Of a stretch of 64,000 bases of DNA, positions 46,811 to 57,692 are shown one piece after another. Made by a program: the position numbers and the translations under genes. The stretch comes from Tilletia caries (Eukaryota; Basidiomycota; Exobasidiomycetes; Tilletiales; Tilletiaceae). Position 1 is the first letter of the stretch; every line of letters begins with the position of its first letter. The stretch lies in NCBI GenBank assembly GCA_032718865.1, contig JALUTQ010000004.1, positions 2,604,001 to 2,668,000 of the forward strand, in the 5' to 3' direction. The notes under the pieces are model-generated. The model searched no databases and was not told where the DNA came from. It saw only the letters and a program-made list of their open reading frames with translations.

Positions 46811-48112
46811 ATTCTGCCCATGCCATATCCACCGTCCCTTTTTTGGGGGAGACCGGCCTGTCTGCCAAGATCAATGCTGATGTATGCTGAGTGTGAGGTT
46901 GATGTTGCGAACTGACATTCGGTATAAGAATCCGTAGGCAAGTACATGCACGTTACATCCTACATCCTTCATCTTCAGAGCATGGTACCCGGGGAGCGCC
47001 TCGAAGTATAGATAGTGTGGGCCCATCGACGTCTCAAGCCCCGCTCTCAGCGACGGGCCAGCTCTGACTTTTTCCATCTCTGCATCGCTCACGCCGTCCT
47101 CCCTCCTGCAGAAGCGTATCTATCGTATCCGCCGTCGGAGTCAACGAAAGGCGAGCATGCGACCAACGAACATCGCCTGGCCTTTTCCACCCTCACGGCT
47201 TCCACCCTGTCCTAGAAGTCCTGCTCAGCGATGGCCGTATGTTGCAAGATCACCTGCTGCAAGAGAAGCGCCCGCCGATGTCGGGATCCAGCCAGTCAGC
47301 CCCGTCTGTCCGGCTTTCTCTCGCGTTCGTCAAGCACCGCACTGAGGTTGTGCGTACAGCGGGAAGTGGAATGCGACCATACTCGGACCGGATCGAGACG
47401 GCCTCGGGTCCTCTGAGCGCGTGCTCCCAGCCTCTCCCCGACAGCCGCTCTGGAGAGGTGCTTCCGATCGTTTCGGGGGCGCCTGTCGGACCATTCCCTC
47501 GGCAGTTTGAGCCGCTTCCTGTCCGCGTCCTCGCCTGCGGCTGACCCAGTCGTGCAGCCGCTCCTCGAATATGGAAATATCGACCAAGATGGGCGTGGGC
47601 CTCTTCGCGATGTCTTCTCATCCTTGAAGATCTCGACTCCCTTGATCAAACCTCGAATCAAGGGCGTCAGGAGGGCGTCGGAGTGGAGCCATCGGAAGTC
47701 AATGCAGACAACATCGGGGTCAAGTCGGGCACAGGCATCAGTAAGTGGTGGTGCCGAGCTGCAAACGAGAAGGTTGAAGTCAGCGCCGGTTTAGATCGTC
47801 ATAAGAAGGAAGTCTTGCCATCGCAGGCTCGTGTGGTCGTCGATTGGGTTCGCAATGTCGCAATGACAAGTCCCTTCGAGATTTGCGGCGGACTCCTGGG
47901 GTTTGAATTCATCTCCGATGCTCTGAGATACGTTGAGCTGAGGAATGATGCTTATACTGACGAGGAAGTAGTGGTAGGAAGAAAGGAACCTGGTGTGTTA
48001 GGGAGGCGGGAGGAGACGTTGAGATTCGGGAGTGCTAGCGGGGCAGGTGGCAGATGATACGGAACAAGAATTCAGGGCAGAGGGTTTCGCTGATACATAT
48101 CCACCAATCTGC
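46811..48112. other. Convergent intergenic region, SWD1 / TAP-like hydrolase
   Basis: 1.3 kb with only short overlapping ORFs (longest about 124 codons, 47683-48057, +). No family or convincing splice chain is recognised. Confidence 0.45.
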
Positions 48113-49966
48113 TCAGAGTATCATCCGACCATTCTTCATCATTACCGTCTCCTTCCATTCCGCGGTGCCAAAGCGCTCCTCGCTCGCATGTGCATCTTCA
48201 AGCGGATATGGCTTCGTATCCGCAAAACACTCCGTCGTGTCCTCGGGCCACTTGCCATGCAGGAGTATGTTCCGCTTGATCGTCTCTGTGCATTCGGATC
48301 GATCGCGTGACGAATGGCCATATCCATGATGGATCAATAGGCGGGAGTTGCTGTAACCCATGGCAGCGTGAAGTCGTTTGGCGGATTGAAGTGGCGTGGC
48401 AGGATCGTAGGTCTCGCCAATGAGGAGGAGTGGGTTTCGAAGCTCATGATCGAATCCGCCTCTGTAGACCTCTGCAGGCTTTGTCGCATAGTGCCAGCAT
48501 GGAAAGACATCGGAGAAGCGCGAGTTGCCTCCGATCCAGCTTGTTGATGTCATATTTGCCTGAAGTTCGTTCCACCACGCCAAATCGTGGCGTTCGTCAT
48601 CGTACGAGTCGCTGCAGATGACTGCTAGTGTCAACTCCTCGCTGGCCGTCTTGGGCACGTCGACGCCCTTCCAGCCTCTCGTATTGTCGGTCTCGCCCTC
48701 GTGGTGATCAGAAGCCGGATCGTACGCCCAGCCGACCATCTCGAGGGCCAGGGTTCCGTTTCCTTCTTCGAGCTGAGAAAACATCCTGGCCAGCCGGGGC
48801 CATGACGCACTGTTGTATAATGCGCTGTAGACGTTGTCGATCACCCCTTCGTACCTGACCAAACTGGGCCCCATCTTCGGATGAGCAACGGCCATCGGCG
48901 CCTGAAGCAATTTGTCGAGCACTTTCGAGACACGATGTTGAAGTCCGTCGATGGTTGTGGGGCCGGAAGGCTCTGCAAGAGCGCACGCCTTCGGCCCAGC
49001 GCGAGCGCATTCTCCCAGGAAGCCGTCGTGAAAGGCGTCAGTAATGTTGTCGAGAGCCTGTGATGAGAGATAAAACGATGAGCCTTACCACAGCCGCGCC
49101 ACGTTGGATACAGGCTGCATTCAAAAGTTGGTACTGACCACGGTACCGAACCCTTCAATGCGGCGATGATCCATGACACTGCAACCCAGTAACATTTAGA
49201 CAGCCTGCCAAACACCTAGCGTCCAAGTAGCAAACTCACAATTCACAACCGTCGAGCAAGAGCCGTCCAACACGCTCCGAGAACATCTAAAAAATGCGGC
49301 AGAGTGAGCAGAATTCATCTCCTCCAAGTATGGAAGTGCGGGAACCCACCTGCGCGTACGTCGAGCCAAGGCCTGTCCCGTACCTTTGGGCAAACATTGT
49401 GTCTCAGTCATAGTAAAGAAGAATCGACAAAAGTAAGAACTCACGATACCATATACGCTGTCAGCTCTTCTTCACCAAGTGCAGCGCGAAGGGAGTCGAT
49501 GTCTCGCGCTACGAATGCAGTGGACAGGAATCGCCCGTGGTCACCAAATCTGTTCTGACAGGACTCCCACATTGCGTCGTAGTAGCTGGTGGAAAGAATT
49601 CAGCTCAAGTCAGAACATGTGGTAGGAATAAGCCCGGTCATGCCAGATCCCTCACTCACGATGCTTGAAGACGCAAATGCTCTTCCGGGTCTTTGGTTGT
49701 TTCACGAAACTGGCCGACGATGGCGGCCCAGCGATCGCGATACGCATCGTGATCGTAGCAAGACCAGTGTGGGGCACTCATGTTGACACCTGTTACATGA
49801 TGAGAGGGCCCGAATAAGCGCTGTGGTTGCTGAGCGGCAGCTCCAGAAGACTTACCGCGAGGATCAAATCCGAGGACGTCAAGGGTACCATCGGTGTAGC
49901 GGGATGAAAGCGTCTCACCGGCACGCCAGACGTACGAAGTGCCTGATCCACCCGGACCACCTGAAG

Positions 49967-50008
<42 letters not shown>

Positions 50009-50607
50009 TTAACAGATTGGCGCGATGAATGCTCGACGGCAAAGGGTGAACTCTCCCGGCCCACCTGGATTAACGATGATTGTCCGCTCGCTCTTCGACT
50101 TTCTGGCTTGGTACATGACCACAGCCAGACGAACACTGCGACGATCGGATGTGTTGGTGTAGTCGAGCGGAACATCAAGGTACCTGTGGCGTCCAAGGGA
50201 ACTTGTCAGTGATGTTCTGCTCATGCGCATCTTGAGACCAACTGACCCGCATTTCCAGTGTGTAGTGTTCTTGTTGTGACCGGCATGAGGAAAGCAAGGC
50301 TTCAGGTGCAAGTTCTTCGTGGGGAGATCACTTCGGCCGTGGTCCTGGGAGACAATCCCACCAAGGCAGATTGCCAGTCAGCTTCTCTTCACGCCGCACG
50401 GCGATAAGGGGGAAAACTACTCACCTTGAAGGCATGCGAGGTACAGATGTAATAGAGAAGCAAAGCAGCAAGAAGCCACTTGACAAACCCTGCAGATGTT
50501 TGCTTTGCCTTGGTGTCAGCTTGCCCTGGAGGAGCAACGTCCTGGTGACGTTCGATTTTTTCTCCGCATTCGGGCATTGAATTGCCCAAGCTGTAGCCCG
50601 GCAACAT
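48113..50607 (-). CDS. TAP-like alpha/beta hydrolase (S33-type peptidase/esterase), membrane-anchored
   Basis: Eleven exons (50607-50425, 50344-50247, 50183-50065, 49960-49856, 49789-49660, 49585-49445, 49383-49350, 49286-49240, 49178-49147, 49114-49089, 49057-48113) join in phase to 619 residues. The N-terminus is cytosolic and polar, followed by one hydrophobic helix (KWLLAALLLYYICT, ~43-57), so it is a signal anchor or signal peptide. Landmarks are WKCGYLDVPLDY, IIVNPGGPGGSGT (oxyanion loop), LGFDPRGVNMS, nucleophile SYGTG (Ser259), acid LIGETYDPATP and GYGHS. The family cleaves N-terminal tri-peptides or esters, usually secreted. The residue two before the Ser is Met instead of the normal Gly. 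The exon 9/10 borders are the least certain. Confidence 0.8.
49969..50006. repeat. (GA)n microsatellite inside an intron
   Basis: About 18 GA units on the + strand lie in intron 3 of the TAP-like gene, so the transcript has a (CU)n tract immediately upstream of the acceptor. Confidence 0.95.
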
Positions 50608-51811
50608 AATCTCTGCTCTCGAACGTTGGCCGCCGCGGTGTCCCTGTACGTCGCGTGCACGCTATGGAGTATGGATGCGCGGGAGAACGGGGTAAAGGAT
50701 GTTGTTGGAAGCAGATGGCGGAGATAGTGGGAAATCAGCAGGAAGGATGATGAGGGATAGATTTTGGCCGCAAACCACAGACTGGGATAGCTTTTCAGAT
50801 TATCACATAATGGGACACCGCAGAGGTCCATGGAAACACGAGATAGCGCACTCCCATAACATCAAAACCGATCGCAGAAGCTCGCGCTGTACTCTACTTG
50901 AAAACAAGAAGATAAATCAGAGCTTGAGACGGGCGTCCGGTGGTATGCTTTTTGGGCTGGCACGTGACCGGAGTCGGGTAAAATTTCGGCCGAGAAAATG
51001 AGGGGTCGGTGATGAGGTCGACGGACTTGTGGATGAGGTCGAGAGCCCTAAAGATGGGATCGACGATGGCGAGGGTGATGAGGAGGTGCGTACGGACGTG
51101 CGCAACCTCTGACCCAGGCTCGGACTTGCGGACGATCAGACTCGGACTTTCTGATGATGAAAAATGAAGTGCCCTATAATTCCTCTCCCTGAGTGTGTGA
51201 AGGATGGATTGTTCCGACGGACGGACGAGCGCGGACGGACCGGCGCAGCAGGGAGGAGAATGAGGTCGACGACGGTGAGGTCGGTGTCGACGCGGGCGCG
51301 GACGATGCGGACGGGGTAACGGACAGTGCACGGACGGACGGTGCAGACGGACGGTGCCGACGGGGTGATGCGCGTCGCGGACGGGTGAACGGACGATGCA
51401 CGGACGGACGGTGCAGACGGACAAGTGCGGATGATGCACGGACGGACGGTGTCGACGGACAATGCAGAGCAGGTGCATGGACGGACGGTGTCGACGGGGT
51501 GACGGACGGTGTCGACGGACGGACAGGTGGCGCGGACGGGTGAAAGGGGTGTGGGAAGAGCTATTCAGACTCTTACTCTGTTGAAATCGTAGCTAGTTGC
51601 CGGTCCCACGTACCCCTGTGCTGCTGCTGCTGCTGGTGCTGCTGATGAGTCCCACGGACGGACTTGGTGCAGCCAAGCACAAGGCACTGGCGCGAGGGTG
51701 ATGCCGAACTACTCCTGCGGTAGTTGTTGTCGGTGATGTCGGAATGCCAGGCACAAGGCGCTGATATGTGCTGGTTCCGTATCGACTACCCCTGCGGACG
51801 AGCTATTATGG
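50608..51811. other. Repeat-bearing region without a gene
   Basis: Contains the GACGG minisatellite (separate entry) and CTGCTG repeats near 51620. The antisense ORFs over it merely translate the repeat. Confidence 0.5.
51217..51545. repeat. GACGG-based minisatellite
   Basis: About 330 bp are built from degenerate copies of GACGGACGGTG(C/T)(A/C)GACGG, with irregular insertions of GTGAACGGACGATGCAC and GTCGACGGGGTGA blocks. Copies are ordered in higher-order units of roughly 25-45 bp rather than a strict monomer. All frames are open over long stretches only because the repeat lacks stop triplets. Confidence 0.85.
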
Positions 51812-52696
51812 ATGTCGATGGCGACGCGGTCGGTGGTGGTGAGACCTACCGATGCTCCAGATGCACGTCTTAACCAAGCTCAGTCTTCAAATTCTGGAGG
51901 TCGACACTCATTTCCTCCGGAAGATCAACGCTTTGGGTCTATATATAAACTGCGCACCAGTTCGTCCATTCCAGTTTCCCGTTGGCCCCTATGCGTGGAT
52001 GATCATTTCCCCAACCTCTTCATCGTCAACGTCTTATGCCCGGGACCCTCTGCACCACGCCTTCAAGCCCTCGGAGTTTCGCACCAATGGTACTACCATA
52101 ATCTCGGCGGAATCCACAACTTCGAACACGATCACCAATACCGATTTCTCGCGTACATCAAGCCGTATAGCCGACGGCGTTTCGACTACATCTCTCCGGC
52201 ATCGGGGACCGCACAACCGTATCGAATCTCAGAGGCCTGTGAATTAGGCTTAGACGAGGAGTTCTCCGACGCCACCGACAGCTCCGGTTCAGACCTGAGC
52301 GAATCCGAGAACGAACTATTTGATCAACAAGAGGAAGATGCGCCTTCGGCGCATGAGGACACCGACCAGGTCGCTTTGTTACATGACGACGTCGATCATC
52401 CTCCAACAGTGACGGACTCCATACTCGATTCTGATCTCGAGGACTCGTCTTCTACAGCGTCCGATCACACCTCCATGACCCATTCTGACCCCGATTCCGA
52501 CTTCGAACATACGTCGGCAACAGGGACTGGACTGCCTGCTGACGATGGACCGGAACGTGCTACGCCGCCACCTCCCACATCTTCTTCAGCATATGTTGCC
52601 AGCCCGAATGCGTCCTCGTCTTCGTCGGTTGACTCGTCTTCAGCTACGCCTACACCTGACGTACCACGCCCTTTGAAGCGCACACGACTGTGTTAG
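51812..52696 (+). CDS. Orphan acidic protein, 294 aa
   Basis: The N-terminal half has regular composition (RFGSIYKLRTSS, VSRWPLCVDDHFPNLFIVNVLC, YHNLGGIHNFEHDHQYRFLAY). From about residue 150 it becomes Asp/Glu/Ser-rich, with many SDS/SDL repeats, ending in a basic PLKRTRLC that could be a nuclear signal. No domain is recognised. A TATATATAA box at about 51938-51946 lies inside the first third, so the true start could be downstream or in another frame; a competing 131-codon frame overlaps 51852-52247. Confidence 0.4.
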   Translation: MSMATRSVVVRPTDAPDARLNQAQSSNSGGRHSFPPEDQRFGSIYKLRTSSSIPVSRWPLCVDDHFPNLFIVNVLCPGPSAPRLQALGVSHQWYYHNLGGIHNFEHDHQYRFLAYIKPYSRRRFDYISPASGTAQPYRISEACELGLDEEFSDATDSSGSDLSESENELFDQQEEDAPSAHEDTDQVALLHDDVDHPPTVTDSILDSDLEDSSSTASDHTSMTHSDPDSDFEHTSATGTGLPADDGPERATPPPPTSSSAYVASPNASSSSSVDSSSATPTPDVPRPLKRTRLC

Positions 52697-53342
52697 CCTT
52701 GCCTATTCTGTTTAGCCTCAGTTTACAAATGCATCCACCCATCGCGGTACATCCAATCACAACGAGACGGTCGTGCACCGTAGCGAACCTGAGATGTTCC
52801 TTCGTTTCCCCCTATACCATCGTCATTATTGTTTCGAAACGTAGGACCGTTTCCTAAGCTGACCGCTGGGTATCATTTGCATCTGCGATCTGTCACCCTT
52901 TCGTTTCCTTTGCACCACCTCCCGCCGTAGGTGCTGCTTTCGTACTAGTAGTGTTGAAACCTTGTCGTTGCACTCTTGGGAGAATCATCTTCATTCTCAG
53001 ATCCGTTACTACATAATGGTCGACTATGTACACCTTCCAAGTCGTCACCGCTCAGGATCGATAGCCTCGGGTTCAGCATGCCTGTGATCTCTTGGTACCT
53101 CTCCGTTGAGCGTCTGTCGTTCGTTGTCGTTCGGGACGTAAACCGGAGGCAAATTTTGACTGTCTCTTGACGATTGTTGCATAAGTCTCGTCGCCTCCGG
53201 TCTGTGTGATAAAGAGATCAGTTTTCTTAGAGCTGTTTTGCACCTGCTCTTAGTCCACTTACATTGCGGATGACCAGGCGTTACCCATCACTACGTGCGC
53301 TAGGCTCCTCATGTATCTGTTTTCCGTATCGTTGATGTCTTG
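52697..53342. other. Intergenic, nothing recognised
   Basis: AT content is slightly higher than in the first 50 kb. Only short ORFs. Confidence 0.5.
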
Positions 53343-53852
53343 TTACAGTACCGACCCACACTCGCCCAAGCCATCAATTGCCTCCTGCATCCCGTTGCGT
53401 GTAGTGTTCAATGCTTGCTGTAAAGTGGCGTCCACCGCCAATGTGGTCCACTCCAGCTTGCGTCCGATTTCTGCATTAGCGAACATCAACTCCTTCCCGA
53501 TACGCGCCTTCATGGATGAGTGGGCGTAATCGATCTCTTGGCCAAGCCGCTTCCTTAACTGGTCGCATTCTTCTTCGAATTTGTTCTGAACCGAAAGTAG
53601 GTGCTCCTTGACGTCCTCATGAGCCGCCGTCAGCACGCGAGCGATGGATTCCGCCGAGTCTATTGCGATGCTGTTGTTCCTAGCCGCTGTTTGTCTGAAC
53701 AAGGAGGATGTGCTATGCAGGCGAGCCAGACCTCCACTAAGCCGCCCGCAGTTCATATACGCCGTGTACAAGGCGTCTTCAAGGGTTTCGATCTCGGGAG
53801 GGGCTCCAGATATTGGGAAAGTCGTCGACGGCACGGCAGTGTTTGCTGACAT
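53343..53852 (-). CDS. Orphan helical protein, 169 aa
   Basis: A single-exon ORF with a mostly helical, heptad-like pattern (DSAESIARVLTAAHEDVKEHLLSVQNKFEEECDQ region, then LEWTTLAVDATLQQALNTTRNG), suggesting a coiled coil or helical bundle. No signal peptide or known domain is seen. It lies in the same accessory block as the other orphans. Confidence 0.45.
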   Translation of the reverse strand: MSANTAVPSTTFPISGAPPEIETLEDALYTAYMNCGRLSGGLARLHSTSSLFRQTAARNNSIAIDSAESIARVLTAAHEDVKEHLLSVQNKFEEECDQLRKRLGQEIDYAHSSMKARIGKELMFANAEIGRKLEWTTLAVDATLQQALNTTRNGMQEAIDGLGECGSVL

Positions 53853-55301
53853 CCTGCTATGCGAACCAGGCGATTCGATCCGGTTGAAGGACGATCTTGT
53901 GTCTGACGTGGATTCGTAGTGAGTGGTAGTGAGTGCAGGTGGATAGCATCTCCTTGGACAACCAAGTCGAGCTCCTGTGTCAAGTTCAGAACGCCGAATG
54001 GAAAAGCCGAATCATTGCGCAATGGTTGGACAATCTCGGGCTCGTTGTTCTTGCCACAGCAGTGACAACTACTCCGCAGCTGTCGCTCATCACCCCAGAC
54101 CCCATTCCCCCCTTATTAACGCCTGGTGTGGGGTATGAGATTCAGTAAAAAAAAACATCCGCGGAAAAACGTCGGTTCTGCAGAGGTAAAATGGCGGCGC
54201 CGATTCGCCGCTGAACTGCCCCCAAAATGCCGCCGAAAGGACCGTCTAGCTTCCGAGGGATACGTCGTGTTTTCCGTGGAGAGCCGCAACATTTTCCGCC
54301 GATTACACGCAAGAACCAGGCGGATTTTCGGCGGGGCAGCCTCGCGTCGTTGCCAGCACGCACGGACCATTCAAGTAATCAGTAATCAGTCAGTATTCAC
54401 ATATCAGATCTCGCTGGCGAAAGTCAGGGGAGGGAAACCGAAAGCTATTCCATTGGGACTTGGGAGAGGAGCCGAGGAGGGAGAAAATGAGAAGCAAGTT
54501 CCTGGAGAGTGAAGACTGGAGATAGAGAGGGCGAGAGGCCAAGAGAAGGCACGGCGGGGCGCTGGCCGCTGGGAGACCACAAAGAGTGCAGGAAAGGCAA
54601 AGGGAGACCGAGAAGGAGGGCGATGTTGGCTGTGTCGGTAGGGAGTAGGGAGGTGAAAATGTCCACATCAGATATTCAGATTCACGCAGCAAGAGACAAG
54701 AGTGCAGGACGCCAGGAAGTAGAGTACTCACTTGGTGGACAGTGGATCGCGGATAGCTTCAGACTTGAAGTGACCGACGAGCCATCTGCGTCGTGAGTAG
54801 GATGGTATAGGAAAGCGCGAGTGCCGTTAGCATGTCCTTCACTCCTTCTCATTCATAACCTTGCTCACTCAGACAAGCACCTCAACTTACAGCACACGGG
54901 TTACGGGAGAAAGAACACGACGGAGAGAGAGCCAGAGGGCAGAGGCCGGAGACTGCTCGCAGGAGAAACGCATGCTCAGTAACGATCAAAAACAAGAGTG
55001 AATGGTGCAGCGCGCAGGGACAAAGAATTCCAGGACTCGACTCACAGAAAGCGAGTGCATGTAGAGAGCAACAGCACCGGTAGGAAGCGCTGAGTGAGAG
55101 CATAAGGTCAAGGGAGGAGCAGAAAGAGATAGAATGCCGTCGTGTGGATTGCTGGATAGTCGACTTCGACTATGATCGCGCTCATGGCAGCCCTAGTCTT
55201 GATGGTAATCGCGCTGTGACCCTTAACCGTGCGTGAATGTATGAAGAGAACAGTCAGTCGAATGGTTCACGGTCCTTGATTGACTTGTCCATCATTCTCA
55301 C
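53853..55301. other. Intergenic, with a GC-rich inverted-repeat patch
   Basis: 54150-54350 contains CCGCGG/GGCGGCG/GCCGCCG-rich sequence with partly complementary halves (TGCCCCCAAAATGCCGCC versus the complement of GGCGGATTTTCGGCGGGGCA). Otherwise no gene is supported; an ORF at 54126-54512 is a translation of this patch. Confidence 0.4.
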
Positions 55302-57496
55302 CTATGCCTGCGTCGAGTGATGGGTTGGCGGAGGAGAAAGTCTGTAAGGGTTGTTGTAGGGATTGGCGCCGTAGGGGTTGATGCTGTAGGAGTTGGTGCC
55401 GTAGGAGGGGTTTTCGTATCCCTGAGATTGCCCGCGCTCGTGACCTTGCTGATAACCGTACGGGCGAGAACCTTGACCTTGGCCTTGACGATAGTCGTAG
55501 TCCTGTTGACTGCCTGAAAAGCGTTGGCCAGTGTATTCGACAGCCCGAGGTGTCATCTGAACGAGGAATCAGGACAGGAAAGAAACAAGGAAAGGAAAGC
55601 AACGTCAGCATGCAAACCAGGTTCTCTCTCGAGTCTCGACCAGATCAAGCATTGGCACGTCACCTTCATAGTCTCGAAAAGAGGTCGCAGAGGGGGAAGC
55701 CGGGCGTGGGAAGGTCGGGAGGAGACTGGGGAAGGGGTTGCTGTACGAGGCAAGGGGAAACGCGGGAGGGAGCTGTACGGCGCAGAGGAAAGCTGTACTC
55801 TGTCCAAGTTGGGCGTCAGGCCAGAGCTGGTTTGGCGTGTATTGTCGGCATCCGCCGAGAGAGGGGAAGTGGAGTGGTCGGAGGAGGGGTTGCCGTCGCC
55901 GTCAGCCAAGAGCTTGTTGTGTATAGATTCGACTTCCGCAACCTTGTTTTTTCGTTGACGCTGCTTGGAGACGGGGCGAGGGCGAGGTCGAGATTCAGCG
56001 GGCTTTTCGGCGGTGGTGCCAGTGGTGGTCGGTTCGACGACGGCTGGAGCTGAAAGAGAAGTTAATGTGGAGGAGAGGAGAAAAGTCGAAGACCGTGAGA
56101 AATATCTGTGATAGTTGAAACTCATAAGCTCGCTCGTTGACATACATCTCTTGCTCTTCGATTTCGCTCCCGACGTTGTCGCCATTTTTCCTTTGCCCTT
56201 AGGATCCGAACTTGCTGGTGCTTCTCCGTCTGGCGACTGATCGGTCTCGTTTCTGTCGCTTGTGGACACCTCCTGAGTCACGCTGCCTTCTTGGAGTTCT
56301 CTCTTTACCTTTAACTTCTGTTTCTCAATGAACTTGTTCCGGCGCGTGTCCTTCTCAGAAAAACTTTTAAGGCGTCGACTGATCAATTGAAGGGCTTTCC
56401 AGTGACCAGCGCAGAGTTGCAGTTCGGGAATGGCGACCTCAAGCTTGTCGACGAGTCGATCGAAGATTGTCCGGTAGTTGTCGCGGAAGTACTGAATGCC
56501 TCGAGTCTTGATCATGCCGTCCTCTTCTTCTCGTTTGTCCGGCAGCGTCTCGATCACCACGCAGACCTCCCTAAGCATCTTGCGGATCTGATTTTGTCGG
56601 ACCGTGCTCGCGTCCTTTCCGTCCGCCGTTCGGGTACAGAGCTCCTGGGGAATCAATGTGGAAGGGTGTAGAGCGTCGATCGTCTTGCCCGCCTTTTGGG
56701 CAATGTACTGCCGTGCCTCGTCGATCGTAAACATAACGTCGGGACTGACGTTAATCTTCGCCTTTGACGAGTATTCTGCAGCGGAGTTGGCGACGATGAG
56801 TTGTGAAGGCGCCATCACCGACGCGTAGAGAGAGTCGGAGGAGGAGGATGTCGTAGATGGGTCGTTACATGTGCAGGCGGGCCTGACGGAGATATGATCG
56901 GCTATCTGTGTCATTGCCGCAGAGATTTGAGCAACGTCGGCGCGGAGCTGAGCTATTTCCGCCTCCAGCTGCCACTTCGCCCGTTTAGACGATGACTGGT
57001 ACTTGGTAGGGAGTTTCCCCAGCGGAGCGTTTATGCTGCTGCTGCCGCTACTTTTGCTCTTCCTGTTGGATACGAGTGTGGCCTTAGTATGGCCAAGGAG
57101 GCGGGGGTCGATGTTTGGGTCGTTTTCGTCCTCGTCCTCCTCTGAGTCTTCTTCCATGGAGTCGTCGTCGTCCGACAGCAAAGTGTCCGACTCGTCGATG
57201 TCGTTTTCGTCAACATCGTTTGATTCGACAGTGGGTGGGCTGGCCGCCTGCGCGCCTTTGACGAAAGCCTTACACTTGCTGAGCGCCGACTTCTCCTTGA
57301 TGAGCTTCTTCGGCAAGTTCCTGGATGACGATAGAACGGTAGTCGGTCAGAAATCAATGCCTAGCTTCATGTATGCGAAAGTCAGAAGCACTCACAAGCT
57401 GATTGCGCGCTGAGGGACGGCAGAACTGGGAGACGCGCGCGTTGAGGCCGCCAGAGTCGTTGAGTTGCTGGATTGGGAACGCGAATGGATGGACAT
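55302..57496 (-). CDS. Orphan four-exon nuclear-type protein, 638 aa
   Basis: Exons 57496-57396, 57320-56146, 56049-55664 and 55556-55302 join in phase with clean GT/AG borders. The N-terminus is Ser/Thr-rich, followed by basic KKLIKEKSALSKCKAF, an extremely acidic run (residues ~70-105), and a coiled-coil segment (WQLEAEIAQLRADVAQISAAMTQI). A folded region (about 220-370) follows, with FTIDEARQYIAQKAGKTIDAL, QIRKMLREVCVVIETL, YFRDNYRTIFDRLVDKL and HWKALQLISRRLK. After Lys-rich linkers the end is Gln/Gly/Tyr-rich (YGYQQGHERGQSQGYENP; NPYGANPYNNPY), a prion-like composition. No family is recognised with confidence. Intron 2 (96 nt) is a multiple of three and stop-free. Confidence 0.65.
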
Positions 57497-57670
57497 GTGT
57501 GATGTGGAACGATGGAGTACGGAGAATGGATGGATGGATTGTAGTGTAAATGATGGACGATGAAAACGACGACGGGTGATAGAGGGAAAAGGGTACGGAT
57601 CGAGTGAGGTGGTGGTGGTAAGATAAAAGAATGGCGGTCGAAAGAAGAGCGCGTTATAAGTACAAGTTTG

Positions 57671-57688
57671 ACGCGTCGAGCGACGCGT
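57671..57688. promoter_or_regulatory. Two ACGCGT (MCB/MluI) boxes in tandem
   Basis: ACGCGTCGAGCGACGCGT at 57671-57688 carries two MBF-type boxes 12 bp apart, ending 4 bp before the ATG at 57693, in the gap between two divergent orphan genes. MCB boxes drive G1/S transcription in yeasts; function here is inference. Confidence 0.45.
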
Positions 57689-57692
57689 CGAA

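Noticed and set aside
50894..51478. 194-codon minus-strand ORF with RPSVHRPHL-like repeats
   Set aside because: Translation of the GACGG minisatellite; the same repeat is open in several frames.
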